Notes: generated by a model not told the origin, from the letters alone. A stretch of 64,000 nucleotides of DNA from Gp6-AA40 sp035649635 (GCA_035649635.1 DASRJE010000204.1:33793-97792); one strand, 5' to 3'. Positions 52,626-60,906 are shown, counted from the stretch's first letter. Numbers and translations: made by a program.

Positions 52626-52628
52626 AGA

Positions 52629-55400
52629 TCAGCTGGCCTGAGGGAACAAATGGCCCTGAAGCCAGCGCAGTCGAGTTCGCAGGTCAGCGGCGCTCGCCGG
52701 CCGTCGGGCGGCGACCGGGGAGAGGGCGTCGTTGAGGAACGCTGCGAACGCCGCCGGACATTCAGGTCGAAAATCACGAATATCGGGAAGAGAAGCCCGT
52801 CGAATTGTTTTGACGAGATCGACGATCGATTCGCCCGCCAGCGGATGCCGTCCCGCAAATGCCTGGTACAGAACGAGGCTGAGGCTCCACAGATCGAACG
52901 AGGCGTGTGGTACCTGACCGGCCAGGGCCTCTGGTGACAAATACAACGGGGTGCCGACCAACTGCTGCGTGACCGTCAGGCTGGTTGTCGGCTCGGTTCC
53001 CCACGCCAGTTCGGCGATGAGGCCAGGGTCGCTCGGCAGAACGGCCGGAAGCGTTCCAACTCCGCGCGACCGGTCGAGAATGGCGGCGAGCCCGAAGTCC
53101 AATATCTTGGGCACGCCGTCCGACGTGTAGCCGATGTTGCTCGGCTTGATGTCGCGATGCAGCACGCCGGACCCGTGCACGCGATCGAGCGCATCGGCCA
53201 GTACGGTCCCGAGATCGATCACTTCCTCGAGCGCGAGCGGTCCCCGGTTCAACGAATCGAGCAGCGTGCCTCCCTCGAGAAACTCGAAGATCAGGAGCGG
53301 GGTGCCCTTCCACTCTTCAGCGCCGTAGATCAGCGCGAGGTTCGGGTGAAGGACGTTGGCCATCGCCCGCGCTTCACGATGGAGACGTGACGCGTGCTTC
53401 AGGCGGATGGCAGGCAGCGTTTTGATGGCGACCTTCCGATCCAGCGCCAGATCGACGGCCAGGTAGACGACGCCCGTTCCACCGGAGCCGATGAACCGCT
53501 CGACCTGGAACTTTCCCTTGACGTTCAGCGGCAGCGCGGCTTCGACGGTTGCGGTCCCGCATGAACAGCGTCGCGTCGCCGGTTTCCACATCGTCCGGCA
53601 CTCCGGGCAGCGCTCCGCCGGTTCATTCTCCCAGTCGGCGATACCGTCCTCGATCGACTCGGATCGCGCCGCCGGCGGCGTTCGCTCGCGCAGGCGACTG
53701 TTTTCGAGCTTCAATGCCGCCTGGCCGCTCATCGCCGTGATGAGCATGCAGTCGCGTTCGGTGTAGGGAAGCCCGTTGATGTTCTCACCGATACCGACAA
53801 CGCCGAGCAGCGTCCCGGGTGAGCCTATCAACGGTGAGAACAAACCGAAGCCGGTGCCAGCGAGCCACGCACGATCGCCGGGCGGCAGCAGTCCCGCGAC
53901 CGGTCCGTCGGCGCGATAACTCAATTGAATCTCGGTACGGACCGATCGCAGGAGATCGAGCAGGGTCGATCCCTGGCGCAAGGGAGGAACAGAGCTTTCG
54001 AGCGAGACCAGCTGTCCGCGGCGCTCGTCCACCATCAGTACCGCCACTGATTTCGGGTGCACCGCGCGCTCGATTTCCCGCTTCAGGACGCTCGAAATGT
54101 CCCGAATCGTGCGCGCGGATCTGAGCCCTCGTTCGAGCCTGGCGAGTGCTTCCGTGTGATCGGCCGCCTCTCTTCGGAACCAACGATCGACGCGCTGGAG
54201 AATCTGATGACGATAGGTGAGGATGCCAAAGCTCACGAGTGAGAGCAGAAGCGGCTCGAACGGACGGCGAACCGTCAGATACTCTTCGACGCGCAGCCCG
54301 CGATGGCGATATACGTCCAGCGCTACATAGAAAAGGGGAAGCAGGATCGCGCACCAAACGGATGTTTTCGCCAGGCCGTACTGGAACGTTTTGCGAATGA
54401 CGAGATGAAGATCGAGGACGTGATTAACGGCAACGGCATATGCCGTGGTCGGCACCATCGAGGCGAGCGCGATGTAAAGAATCGCCCCGACACGCGATCG
54501 CCACTCCGGGCTTGCGAGCGCCGGCACGACTGGCGTCAACAGCACCGCCGTGACTATGGGCGACAGGGCCAGGCCGAGTGAAGCCACGAACCAGCTGATC
54601 TTTCGACGATTTGCGACCGTTTCGATCCGTGACTTCCAGATCAAATAGGGGATGCCCGGGGCGGCAACCGCGAAGAGCAGCGGCCAGTAGAGAGCCGTCG
54701 ACGTCGTCCGATCGAAGATGCGCAGCGCCACGGCCTCAGGGAACGTGGTGAGGCCGAGGGCTGCGTTGGCGGCAAACAACGTGAGACCGAGCGCGCCCGA
54801 CACGACCAGGAAGATCTTCCCAATCAATCTCGCCCATTGCGGCTTCGGCTCACTGGGGAACAGCCAGACGAATTGCCAGAGGGCAAGTGCCAGAAAGGCC
54901 TCACCGTATAACGGCGTGAACGTCGACGCCAATCTGGTCCACGCAGTACCCTGCAGAACAACGAGCAATGGACCGGCAAATGCCGACGCTATGACGAGAA
55001 AGAGCAGACCGAGCGCCTGCACGCGCCGGTCGCGCGTGCTGCCGGCCATGAGCAGGATGCCCGAGATGCCAAAGAGCGACACATTGAGACTCGATGGCCA
55101 GGGCACTTCTCCGGCCGACACGAGTTGCCACTGCACGACGATGCCGACGAAGGCGAGCGCAAGTTTTCCGATCGTGATCGTCGCGACCGCGAGAGAAAGG
55201 CCAAGCAGGACCCTGGCGCTGCGCGAGTGATCGGCGACAACGCCGGCACGACGCGCCTCGCCGATGGCGGAAATGACCTGTAAGGACCGTAAGAGCTCAG
55301 GATCAGCGCCTTGCAGGCGCTCTGACGACTGACGCCAGTCTATGCTGGCGTGATCCGCGACAGCCGCGGCGAGCGATTCGCTCAGCTCCTCATCGCTCAC
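52629..55400 (-). CDS. Membrane sensor - GAF - zinc ribbon - Ser/Thr protein kinase
   Basis: A 923-residue protein with an uncommon order. After ~65 soluble residues come seven to nine membrane helices (residues ~80-390, for example LLGLSLAVATITIGKLALAF and VIASAFAGPLLVVLQG). Next is a coiled linker and a GAF-like domain (~430-570: SVAVLMVDERRGQLVSLESS, LLGVVGIGENINGLPYTERD), as in PrsK-like histidine kinases. A zinc ribbon follows (CPECRTMWKPATRRCSCG). The kinase is last: FIGSGGTGVVYLAVD, VAIKTLP, GVLHRDIKPSNIGY (full HRD), LDFGLAAI, GTPLYLSPEAL. The N-terminal part is one normally seen in histidine kinases, here joined to a Hanks-type kinase. GTG 55400 overlaps the sigma factor gene by 11 bases; an ATG at 55448 is the alternative. 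The pair is probably one operon. Confidence 0.87.
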   Translation of the reverse strand: MSDEELSESLAAAVADHASIDWRQSSERLQGADPELLRSLQVISAIGEARRAGVVADHSRSARVLLGLSLAVATITIGKLALAFVGIVVQWQLVSAGEVPWPSSLNVSLFGISGILLMAGSTRDRRVQALGLLFLVIASAFAGPLLVVLQGTAWTRLASTFTPLYGEAFLALALWQFVWLFPSEPKPQWARLIGKIFLVVSGALGLTLFAANAALGLTTFPEAVALRIFDRTTSTALYWPLLFAVAAPGIPYLIWKSRIETVANRRKISWFVASLGLALSPIVTAVLLTPVVPALASPEWRSRVGAILYIALASMVPTTAYAVAVNHVLDLHLVIRKTFQYGLAKTSVWCAILLPLFYVALDVYRHRGLRVEEYLTVRRPFEPLLLSLVSFGILTYRHQILQRVDRWFRREAADHTEALARLERGLRSARTIRDISSVLKREIERAVHPKSVAVLMVDERRGQLVSLESSVPPLRQGSTLLDLLRSVRTEIQLSYRADGPVAGLLPPGDRAWLAGTGFGLFSPLIGSPGTLLGVVGIGENINGLPYTERDCMLITAMSGQAALKLENSRLRERTPPAARSESIEDGIADWENEPAERCPECRTMWKPATRRCSCGTATVEAALPLNVKGKFQVERFIGSGGTGVVYLAVDLALDRKVAIKTLPAIRLKHASRLHREARAMANVLHPNLALIYGAEEWKGTPLLIFEFLEGGTLLDSLNRGPLALEEVIDLGTVLADALDRVHGSGVLHRDIKPSNIGYTSDGVPKILDFGLAAILDRSRGVGTLPAVLPSDPGLIAELAWGTEPTTSLTVTQQLVGTPLYLSPEALAGQVPHASFDLWSLSLVLYQAFAGRHPLAGESIVDLVKTIRRASLPDIRDFRPECPAAFAAFLNDALSPVAARRPASAADLRTRLRWLQGHLFPQAS

Positions 55401-55983
55401 AGCGCATCTCGTCGCTGAGTCGGAGAAGAGCCCGACGAACAGCGACACGGGCTGCGCCAGGCGTGGGTTTCTTCAGGATAAGAGCAAGTTGCTCGTAGCT
55501 ATAACCGAGCTCGATGCGCCCGACGATGGCTTCACGATCGCCGGGCATGAGCCGGGTCAACGCCTCCTCGTATCTGCGCCGATCTTCTTCGCCAATGGCC
55601 AGGTCGAGTGGCGATGCACCGGCATCTGCAGAGGTGTCGGTCAACTCGGCGGGAGCCGGATGGCGCGCCGCATAGCGGAATCGGTCGCGGATGCGATTGA
55701 GCAGCGATCGGCGCAGATAGCCGAGCAACGCCCCCTCACGCTGCGGCTCGAAGGAGCCGAGATTACGGATCGTTTGCAGCACGGTTTCCTGCACAACGTC
55801 AGCGGTATCCACGGAATTTCGCGCCCAGCGGGGAATGCGCCCGTGAGCCCAACGATGCAGAGAAGGAAGGTAGCGCTGAAAGAGTCGATCGAGTGCCCGA
55901 CTGTCACCGGCGCGGGCGCGGCGAAGCAGTTCGAGCGAGGGAGGATTGGACACAGGTGGAGTCGTCATCGCTGGCCCAACCAT
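55390..55983 (-). CDS. RNA polymerase ECF-type sigma factor
   Basis: A 197-residue sigma-70 family protein. Region 2 reads LELLRRARAGDSRALDRLFQ and VDTADVVQETVLQTIRNLGS. Region 4 reads ALTRLMPGDREAIVGRIELG, YSYEQLALILKKPTPGAARV and AVRRALLRL, the HTH that contacts -35. It resembles the ECF groups linked to Ser/Thr kinases in Planctomycetes and Acidobacteria. ATG 55983 has GGGGGTG five bases upstream. The kinase gene overlaps its 3' end, so the kinase may regulate this sigma factor (possibly by phosphorylation), with no anti-sigma gene visible. This functional link is inference. Confidence 0.9.
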   Translation of the reverse strand: MVGPAMTTPPVSNPPSLELLRRARAGDSRALDRLFQRYLPSLHRWAHGRIPRWARNSVDTADVVQETVLQTIRNLGSFEPQREGALLGYLRRSLLNRIRDRFRYAARHPAPAELTDTSADAGASPLDLAIGEEDRRRYEEALTRLMPGDREAIVGRIELGYSYEQLALILKKPTPGAARVAVRRALLRLSDEMRCER

Positions 55984-56158
55984 GCTGCACCCCCGGTCGG
56001 AATCTTGTCACGAAGCCCGGCTCGGCGGCAAGGTTCAGACAACCTCAGCCCGGGATTTACGGAATGGCGCAGTGGCTGTACGGGAGGATTGCTATAGACG
56101 TTCTCCACTCGAGCGGGCTGGGCATGGAGTCCGGCCACAGGAGAGTGGTCTAGCAGCC

Positions 56159-56617
56159 ATGACATCCTTTCTTTGGCTTGTGGCGCTTGTTGTAGGCGGA
56201 ATTGGGGGAGCACTCAACGCGGTGTTGTCGGACCATGCGCGCCTGCTGCCGTCGATCGTCACTTTGACGCCGGGTGGGACTCGCGTTGTCCGCGTGGGAA
56301 TCGTTGGAAACATCGTGACCGGGGCCATGGTGGCTCTCTGTCTGTTCTGGGCCATCCAGGGTGCCGGATCGACGCTCAATGCCAACGGCGGCCTTGGACT
56401 CGTTCTCCTTGGCTTGAGCAATCTGTTCATCTCATTTGTGTCCGCGCGTTGGGTCACCAACGAAGTCGACAAACTCGTATTGCGTAAAGCGGTGTTCAAG
56501 GCCGCCAGCGCACCGGCCGCGCATCCCGACACCGTCGATCAGATGGCGCTCGCGCCGCCGTACGCGCTGTACACACTTGCTGATCGTCTGCTGCCACGAC
56601 GAACAGGGCATCGATAA
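56159..56617 (+). CDS. Small polytopic membrane protein of unknown function
   Basis: A 152-residue protein with three to four hydrophobic segments: MTSFLWLVALVVGGIGGALN, VRVGIVGNIVTGAMVALCLF, then GGLGLVLLGLSNLFISFVSA. The end is a soluble helix with ADRLLPRRT. ATG 56159 is chosen because it starts the first helix; AGGAGAG lies 17 bases upstream, which is rather far. I do not recognise the family. It lies immediately outside the left boundary of the tRNA-Lys island and is divergent from the sigma factor. Confidence 0.6.
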   Translation: MTSFLWLVALVVGGIGGALNAVLSDHARLLPSIVTLTPGGTRVVRVGIVGNIVTGAMVALCLFWAIQGAGSTLNANGGLGLVLLGLSNLFISFVSARWVTNEVDKLVLRKAVFKAASAPAAHPDTVDQMALAPPYALYTLADRLLPRRTGHR

Positions 56618-56756
56618 TTCGCGCGTGGCGTGCGCACACGCAATCACGCGAGTGTCATTGCGATCAGCGTGTCGTGTGCGCGCACATCGGTCGGTCGTGG
56701 TGCGTCCTGACCGCGAGGAGGCGCATGGTACAATCCTGTGCTTCCCCGGGCAGGCT

Positions 56757-56792
56757 CCTAGCTCAGTGGTAGAGCACCTGACTTTTAATCAG
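56757..56792 (+). repeat. Left copy of 36-bp tRNA-Lys sequence (attachment-site duplicate)
   Basis: These 36 bases (CCTAGCTCAGTGGTAGAGCA and the following 16, ending TTTTAATCAG) are identical to 60793-60828 inside the intact tRNA-Lys gene, covering the D arm through the anticodon stem. After the repeat the sequence no longer folds as tRNA, so this copy is a truncated 5' portion. Upstream, TACAAT (56729-56734) could be an old tRNA promoter -10. The pair bounds a 4.07-kb segment that begins with a tyrosine integrase gene, as expected of att sites of an integrated element. Confidence 0.85.
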
Positions 56793-56927
56793 CGAACAGC
56801 TTAACGCTGAAATCTTCTGTAATCCCATTCCCTCAAATGGCTGGAAATACATGGCCATTCGCGCTTCAGCTAGTTTCACCAAGTTTCAGCGATCTGTAAC
56901 CGGTGTTACCCCAGTGGAAACACTGAC

Positions 56928-57840
56928 ATGACTGTGAAGTTCAGCGCAAAGACGGCGCAACGCATCAAACCGATCCCGGGCAAGCGCATGGAGTACTTCG
57001 ACGCGGCCACACATGGGCTCCCCCTGCGCGTCACGAGCACCGGCGCGAAAACCTGGACGGTGCTGTATCGCCATCGTGGACGTCTGCGACGGCTGACGCT
57101 CGGCAGTGCAGATACCCTTGGGCTGGCCGACGCTCGAGTAAGGGCACGCAACACCGTCCGTGATGCCAGCGACGGTAAGGATCCGGCGACTGAGAAGCAG
57201 CAGGCACGCAAGGCTGAGACCGTGAATGACCTCGTCGACGACTACATCGAGAAGCACGCGAAGCAGCACAAGCGGAGCTGGCGTGAAGACCGCCGCATCC
57301 TGCGGAGCTAGGTGCTGCCGACGTGGAAGCATCGCGCGATTGCGGACATCGCCCGTAGAGACGTGCGCACGCTAATCGAGGAGATCGCTGAGCGTGCCCC
57401 GCCGCGTCCTGGCGTGTATTAGGAAGATGTTGTCGTTCGCTGTCGATCAGGAACTCGTCGAGCACAATCCTGCGGTGCGAATGAGTCGTCCAGGCGCGGA
57501 ACAGTCTCGGGAGCGCGTGCTCAGTGAAGACGAGATCCGAACGCTCTGGACTGACGTTGAGAAGATGGCGCCAGAGATGGCCGCCTTCTACAAATTGCGG
57601 CTCATCACGGCACAGCGGGGGAAGGAAGTCTCCTCCATGACATGGGCCGACATGGATCTCGAGTCTGGCTGGTGGATCATTCCGGCCGCGATCGCAAAAA
57701 ACAAGTTGGGGCACCGTGTGCCGATCGATGACTCCACTAGAGCGAGCGCAATCGCGCATCGACTTCGCAAGGGCGAGGCTGACGTGCTGATCACCGGTTA
57801 CCCGATTCTATTTGGTTCCAAAAGCGTCGACCTGGGCGGC
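56928..57840 (+). pseudogene. Tyrosine recombinase (phage-type integrase), inactivated
   Basis: The N-terminal arm/SAM-like part reads AKTAQRIKPIPGKRMEYFDA and TWTVLYRHRGRLRRLTLGSA, and ends at a TAG (57309-57311) after DRRILRS. The same frame continues VLPTWKHRAIADIARRDVRT and shifts near 57398 to RVLACIRKMLSFAVDQELVE, followed by NPAVRMSRPG. The catalytic Arg is in LRLITAQRGKEV and the Lys in AIAKNKLGHRVP. The HxxR box and the Tyr nucleophile are missing, because the sequence after GEADVLIT no longer matches the family. With a stop, a frameshift and the lost C-terminus it cannot be active. It belongs to the left end of the tRNA-Lys island, 136 bases from the repeat. Confidence 0.85.
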
Positions 57841-58187
57841 TTCGTTGAAATCGTGCGGCCCGAGGCGGTTGATCACGCGCTGGCCACATCGGCTGATGTC
57901 GTCGCGCTTCGCAATCACGACTCAAACATGCCGCTCGGCCGTCGCTCGGCTCGGACGCTCACACTCAGAAAGGATGCGGCGTGATTCACGTCTTCAATTT
58001 CGGGGCGATTGCAGTTCGGGCAGAGTGTTCGCGCCGACACGTTGCCCGGAAGCTAAACAAGAGTCGTGCAGGCTAAGAACGAATTCGTCAGACGTGCTCG
58101 AGATTGTCTCCACTGCAGAGACCTGCGTCTGCCGGCACGGCGAATTCACCCGGTTAGTTTGAGTCCCAAACGGGACTACGTTGGTGC

Positions 58188-58376
58188 CTACTGTTGGATG
58201 TCAGATTTGTAAGAAGGCACCTTTGGGTCGGGCCTTGCTGGCAGCTTCTTCCGCAGAACAACGCTCTCCGCATACGCCATCAAGCGGCTGAGTCGGCTGC
58301 CCATTTCCGCAGTTTTCTCGCGTGTTTCCGCCGATTTCTTCACGAGATTAGCGATTTCCTCGCGAGTTTGCTGCAT
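58188..58376 (-). CDS. 62-aa coiled-coil protein, tandem copy 2
   Basis: A 62-residue mostly helical, highly charged protein. The first 45 residues form an amphipathic helix (TREEIANLVKKSAETREKTA, LSRLMAYAESVVLRKK), then a Pro/Lys-rich tail. From ATG 58376 its length equals that of the preceding gene, and a gap-free alignment gives 16 identical residues, mainly in the first 43 (M, TR.E, L, KS, R, AE, L, L, A, E, RK). A TTG start at 58466 would add 30 residues without similarity. There is no signal peptide. Function is unknown; the pair could form hetero-coiled coils. Confidence 0.55.
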   Translation of the reverse strand: MQQTREEIANLVKKSAETREKTAEMGSRLSRLMAYAESVVLRKKLPARPDPKVPSYKSDIQQ

Positions 58377-58472
58377 TCGCGTCGGGGAGTTGACGGCGGC
58401 TGAAGCAGGATTTCTGCCAGACTCCCCAATTCCAGGGAACGGCAGCGACTCCGCCCGCTCAGTCAATGAGGA

Positions 58473-58661
58473 TTATCGCGTCCCGCGCGGAAGGGCGCTC
58501 CATCGCGGCTCAAACGTGTCTTGAGCTCTTCTTTTTCTATCGAGGAATCTCTCAACGCTAGCGATGAGGGCTTGCAGTTGACAGTGAAGTTCCGCAGCGT
58601 TCTTGCGAATGCGTTCTGACTTCTCCAGTAGCGCTGTTACCTCAAGCCGCGTGCCCCGCAT
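58473..58661 (-). CDS. 62-aa coiled-coil protein, tandem copy 1
   Basis: A 62-residue helical protein from ATG 58661: TRLEVTALLEKSERIRKNAA, ELHCQLQALIASVERFL, DRKRR. It is paralogous to the following gene, with identical length and no gaps in the alignment. A longer frame from GTG 58709 adds 16 residues. It has leucines and hydrophobics at heptad-like positions, so a coiled coil is expected. Both copies lie on the minus strand within the tRNA-Lys island, opposite to the integrase, and are 96 bases apart. No family is recognised. Confidence 0.55.
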   Translation of the reverse strand: MRGTRLEVTALLEKSERIRKNAAELHCQLQALIASVERFLDRKRRAQDTFEPRWSALPRGTR

Positions 58662-58820
58662 GGATAAACCCGTTACTTCTGTGTGAAGAGCACCATTCTT
58701 GCCAGCCACGCAGCCGAGGCTTGAAGTTCGGCGGCATGCGCCGGTAATGATGAGCCTCCGACACCGAATCTGACGGAAGGATGAGATCGCCTATACTCGC
58801 GTTCTCGCCTGAGGTTCCGA

Positions 58821-58964
58821 GTGCCGCATCGCATCTGCCCGCAGTGTCGCGCCATTCGGCCGAATCCTCGCGGGTGCCAGCCAAGATTCGCGGGTTGAGT
58901 ACTACCGGTGCGACAAGTGTCACGTTGTGTGGGTGCCTGACAGCAGAATCCGGAAGCGCCACTA
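58821..58964 (+). pseudogene. Small zinc-ribbon protein, frameshifted
   Basis: A GTG at 58821 begins VPHRICPQCR in one frame; a second frame continues as FGRILAGASQDSRVEYYRCD and KCHVVWVPDSRIRKRH, ending at TAA 58962-58964. Joined, this is a small C-x2-C...YYRCDKC zinc ribbon of a kind common in short soil-bacterial proteins. The shift falls near 58845-58855. In the sequenced form no functional ribbon is made. Confidence 0.45.
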
Positions 58965-59122
58965 AAACTGATAACACCTCCCAAGAGTAGTGCCCGAGAA
59001 ACTGAGTAAAGGAACTCTATTCGCGCGGTTTGGTGCGCCTGGATGTCAACAGACGCGCCCACAGGCGCAGGCGCGGGCACTTCGCTTAGATCGATCGTTC
59101 GTTCGCGGTTGGAGGCGCGACG

Positions 59123-59347
59123 ATGAGCGTCATGAAGCTGTTTGATGATCCCGAGTTTCGCGCGCTGATCACCCGCGTTGAAGAAGGCCATGGCGCCGAC
59201 GAGGTCAGTCGGGCGTTTGAACGTGCCTACGCTGCCGTCGTTCGACAGCAGCGTACGCAGATGAAGCCTGGCGAAGCGTTTGACAGCCTCCCTATCTTGC
59301 GCGAGCGGTTCGACGTGAACTCGAAAGCGCTCATACGAGCGCACTAA
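59123..59347 (+). CDS. 74-aa protein of unknown function
   Basis: A helical soluble protein: MSVMKLFDDPEFRALITRVE, then EVSRAFERAYAAVVRQQRTQ and PILRERFDVNSKALIRAH. ATG 59123 follows GGAGGCGCGACG, a strong ribosome site, which is the best support that this is a real gene. No motif is recognised. A minus-strand frame across it is a shadow. It belongs to the tRNA-Lys island cargo. Confidence 0.6.
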   Translation: MSVMKLFDDPEFRALITRVEEGHGADEVSRAFERAYAAVVRQQRTQMKPGEAFDSLPILRERFDVNSKALIRAH

Positions 59348-59424
59348 TGGACTTCGATCCGTACAAGTCACACTGGCGCGAGCAGACACCACCGATGTCT
59401 CTGCCTCGACGTGCTGGCGGATGA
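59347..59424 (+). CDS. Possible 25-aa coupled micro-ORF
   Basis: ATG 59347 overlaps the stop of the 74-aa gene as TAATG and gives MDFDPYKSHWREQTPPMSLP and five more residues before TGA. The overlap suggests coupling. The product is too short to judge and may be the truncated head of a lost gene. Confidence 0.25.
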   Translation: MDFDPYKSHWREQTPPMSLPRRAGG

Positions 59425-59668
59425 AGAGATCGTTCTTATAAAGCAACCTTCTTGGCAACCCGATCGAGGATGCGGGAAAAAATCGATATCACCGCGAATT
59501 CGTCCGCGGCTCGATGCCTCGTGCTACGCGATTCTCAGGCTTTGCTGCTGGCACCACCGTTGCCTGTTTTCTCTTGTCAGCCGGCCGTTCGATTGTGGTC
59601 GGGACTCACTCCCCCGAACTGCGCGCTGCCCGTCGTTTCAGAGGGCATGCATCGAAGGAAGGTGCTCT

Positions 59669-60562
59669 ATGAGAAAACGCGTATGGCTTGTACTCGGGGC
59701 ACTCACGCTCAGCGTAGCGACCTCCACAGTGTCTACGTCCGAAGTTGCAACCTTCACCACCATCGACGTCCCGGGTGCGGCGGACACAAGACCGTCCGGT
59801 ATCAATGATCGAGGTGACATCGTCGGCACGTACACTGACACGGAGGGCAACAACCACGGCTTTCTTTTGACGTCAAAGCATGGTCTTACGCCCATCGACG
59901 TCTCTGGCGCGACGGAGACATGGCTGTTCGGTATCAATGATCGGGGTGACATTGTCGGGCATTACCGACGTGCTGGCCCGCCGACAGGCGGAGGTGCAGT
60001 CACTCACGGGTTTCTTCTGAGCGGCGGCACCCTCATCATTATCGACGTGTCGCCCGACATTTACACCGCTCCCGCGGCGGTCAATGCTCGGGGAACGATC
60101 GTGGGTTATTACCAAACTCCTACTACAGGCTCCCACAGCTTCTTCCGTGACACCGATGGAACCTTGACGACGTTCGAGGCCGGCGTGCTCTCCAATAGAG
60201 CCCAGGGAATCAATGCGCGCGGCGCGATCGTTGGCGTTTACGACATCCCGGGGCCTCCGCCGTTCGGCTTCAGGACGCACGGCTATTTGATAGACAAAGA
60301 TAGGGCGTTGACCTCTATCGATGTGCCTGAGGCTTTAGACACCTTTGCCATGGGCATCAATGCCCGCGGTGACATTGTCGGTTTTTACTTTGACTTGATC
60401 GCCTCTACCACACGCGGTTTCCTCTTGACGAACGATGGGTTTTCGCTCATCGATGTGCCCGGAGCTATCGACTCGTTCCCTCAGGCAATCAATGCCCGCG
60501 GTCAGATCGTCGGGTCCTATTTCGCTGGCGACCAGATGCACGGATTTCTGTATGAGGAATAG
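59669..60562 (+). CDS. Secreted HAF-repeat (beta-propeller-like) protein
   Basis: A 297-residue exported protein. The signal peptide is MRKRVWLVLGALTLSVATST with cleavage near VSTSEVA. The rest is about seven repeats of ~36-42 residues with the pattern IDVPGA.DT..(G)IN(D/A)RGDIVG.Y, followed by HGFLL. This is the HAF repeat typical of acidobacterial and other secreted proteins and is predicted to form a propeller. ATG 59669 has GGAAGGTG upstream; a longer frame from 59411 is not likely. There is no PEP-CTERM or anchor at the C-terminus. Role unknown. It is the largest intact cargo gene of the tRNA-Lys island and lies next to its right end. Confidence 0.85.
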   Translation: MRKRVWLVLGALTLSVATSTVSTSEVATFTTIDVPGAADTRPSGINDRGDIVGTYTDTEGNNHGFLLTSKHGLTPIDVSGATETWLFGINDRGDIVGHYRRAGPPTGGGAVTHGFLLSGGTLIIIDVSPDIYTAPAAVNARGTIVGYYQTPTTGSHSFFRDTDGTLTTFEAGVLSNRAQGINARGAIVGVYDIPGPPPFGFRTHGYLIDKDRALTSIDVPEALDTFAMGINARGDIVGFYFDLIASTTRGFLLTNDGFSLIDVPGAIDSFPQAINARGQIVGSYFAGDQMHGFLYEE

Positions 60563-60787
60563 CGTGCCCGCGCCTCGGTCAGTGATTCCTGGTGCCGGGG
60601 CGTCGGGCCACGACGCCAAGTTCTGCTGACCGCCACCAGTTTCGAGACTGAGAATCCACGAAACGAAATCCGACTGTTATAGTGGACGTGTAACGGGCAC
60701 ACGGCTGCCAGGTGTTACCCCGGTGCTACCCTTGACAGAACACCCGTGCGCTGAGATTCATATAAGCTACGGTATACAAACGATTTA

Positions 60788-60862
60788 GGGCCCCTAGCTC
60801 AGTGGTAGAGCACCTGACTTTTAATCAGGGTGTCCCGGGTTCGATCCCCGGGGGGCCCACCA
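60788..60862 (+). tRNA. tRNA-Lys (TTT)
   Basis: A full cloverleaf: acceptor GGGCCCC with GGGGCCC, D arm GCTCAGTGGTAGAGC, anticodon arm CCTGA-CTTTTAA-TCAGG with anticodon TTT, T arm CCGGGTTCGATCCCCGG, and encoded CCA. Length is 75 nt. Bases 60793-60828 are repeated at 56757-56792. TATACA (60773-60778) is a possible -10. Confidence 0.96.
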
Positions 60863-60870
60863 TTCGACTC

Positions 60871-60906
60871 GGCGGCGTTGCCGCCTCGCTCATGGCAAGC
60901 CATGAG
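60871..60906. terminator. Double hairpin after tRNA-Lys
   Basis: Two perfect stem-loops follow the tRNA: GGCGGC-GTT-GCCGCC (60871-60885) and CTCATGGC-AA-GCCATGAG (60889-60906). They are flanked by words GACTCGG and GATGAGTC that extend the pairing. The position suits transcription end or tRNA 3' processing. No T-run is present. Confidence 0.5.

Larger units (their letters stand above)
56757..60828. mobile_element. tRNA-Lys-associated genomic island with decayed integrase
   Basis: A 4.07-kb segment bounded by the 36-bp direct repeats. It holds an inactivated tyrosine integrase, two tandem 62-aa coiled-coil genes, a broken zinc-ribbon gene, a 74-aa gene with a small coupled frame and a secreted HAF-repeat gene. 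The sequence GGTGTTACCCC with similar flanks occurs just inside both ends (56899-56909 and 60709-60719), as expected of integrase arm sites. The integrase is dead, so the island is fixed unless helped in trans. Confidence 0.75.

Noticed and set aside
52352..52858. N-terminal extension of paralogue B (in-frame to 52858)
   Set aside because: It would read through two stem-loops and antisense to the kinase C-terminus; copy A and the ribosome site support a start at 52351.
58673..59458. 261-aa minus-strand frame in the tRNA-Lys island
   Set aside because: It overlaps the 74-aa gene with a strong ribosome site and the zinc-ribbon remnant; its translation has no recognisable fold and mixed composition.
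60730..60770. Strong promoter TTGACA...TATAAG upstream of tRNA-Lys
   Set aside because: The spacing is 23 bp, too long for a sigma-70 promoter; only the nearer TATACA is at a sensible distance and lacks a -35 match.
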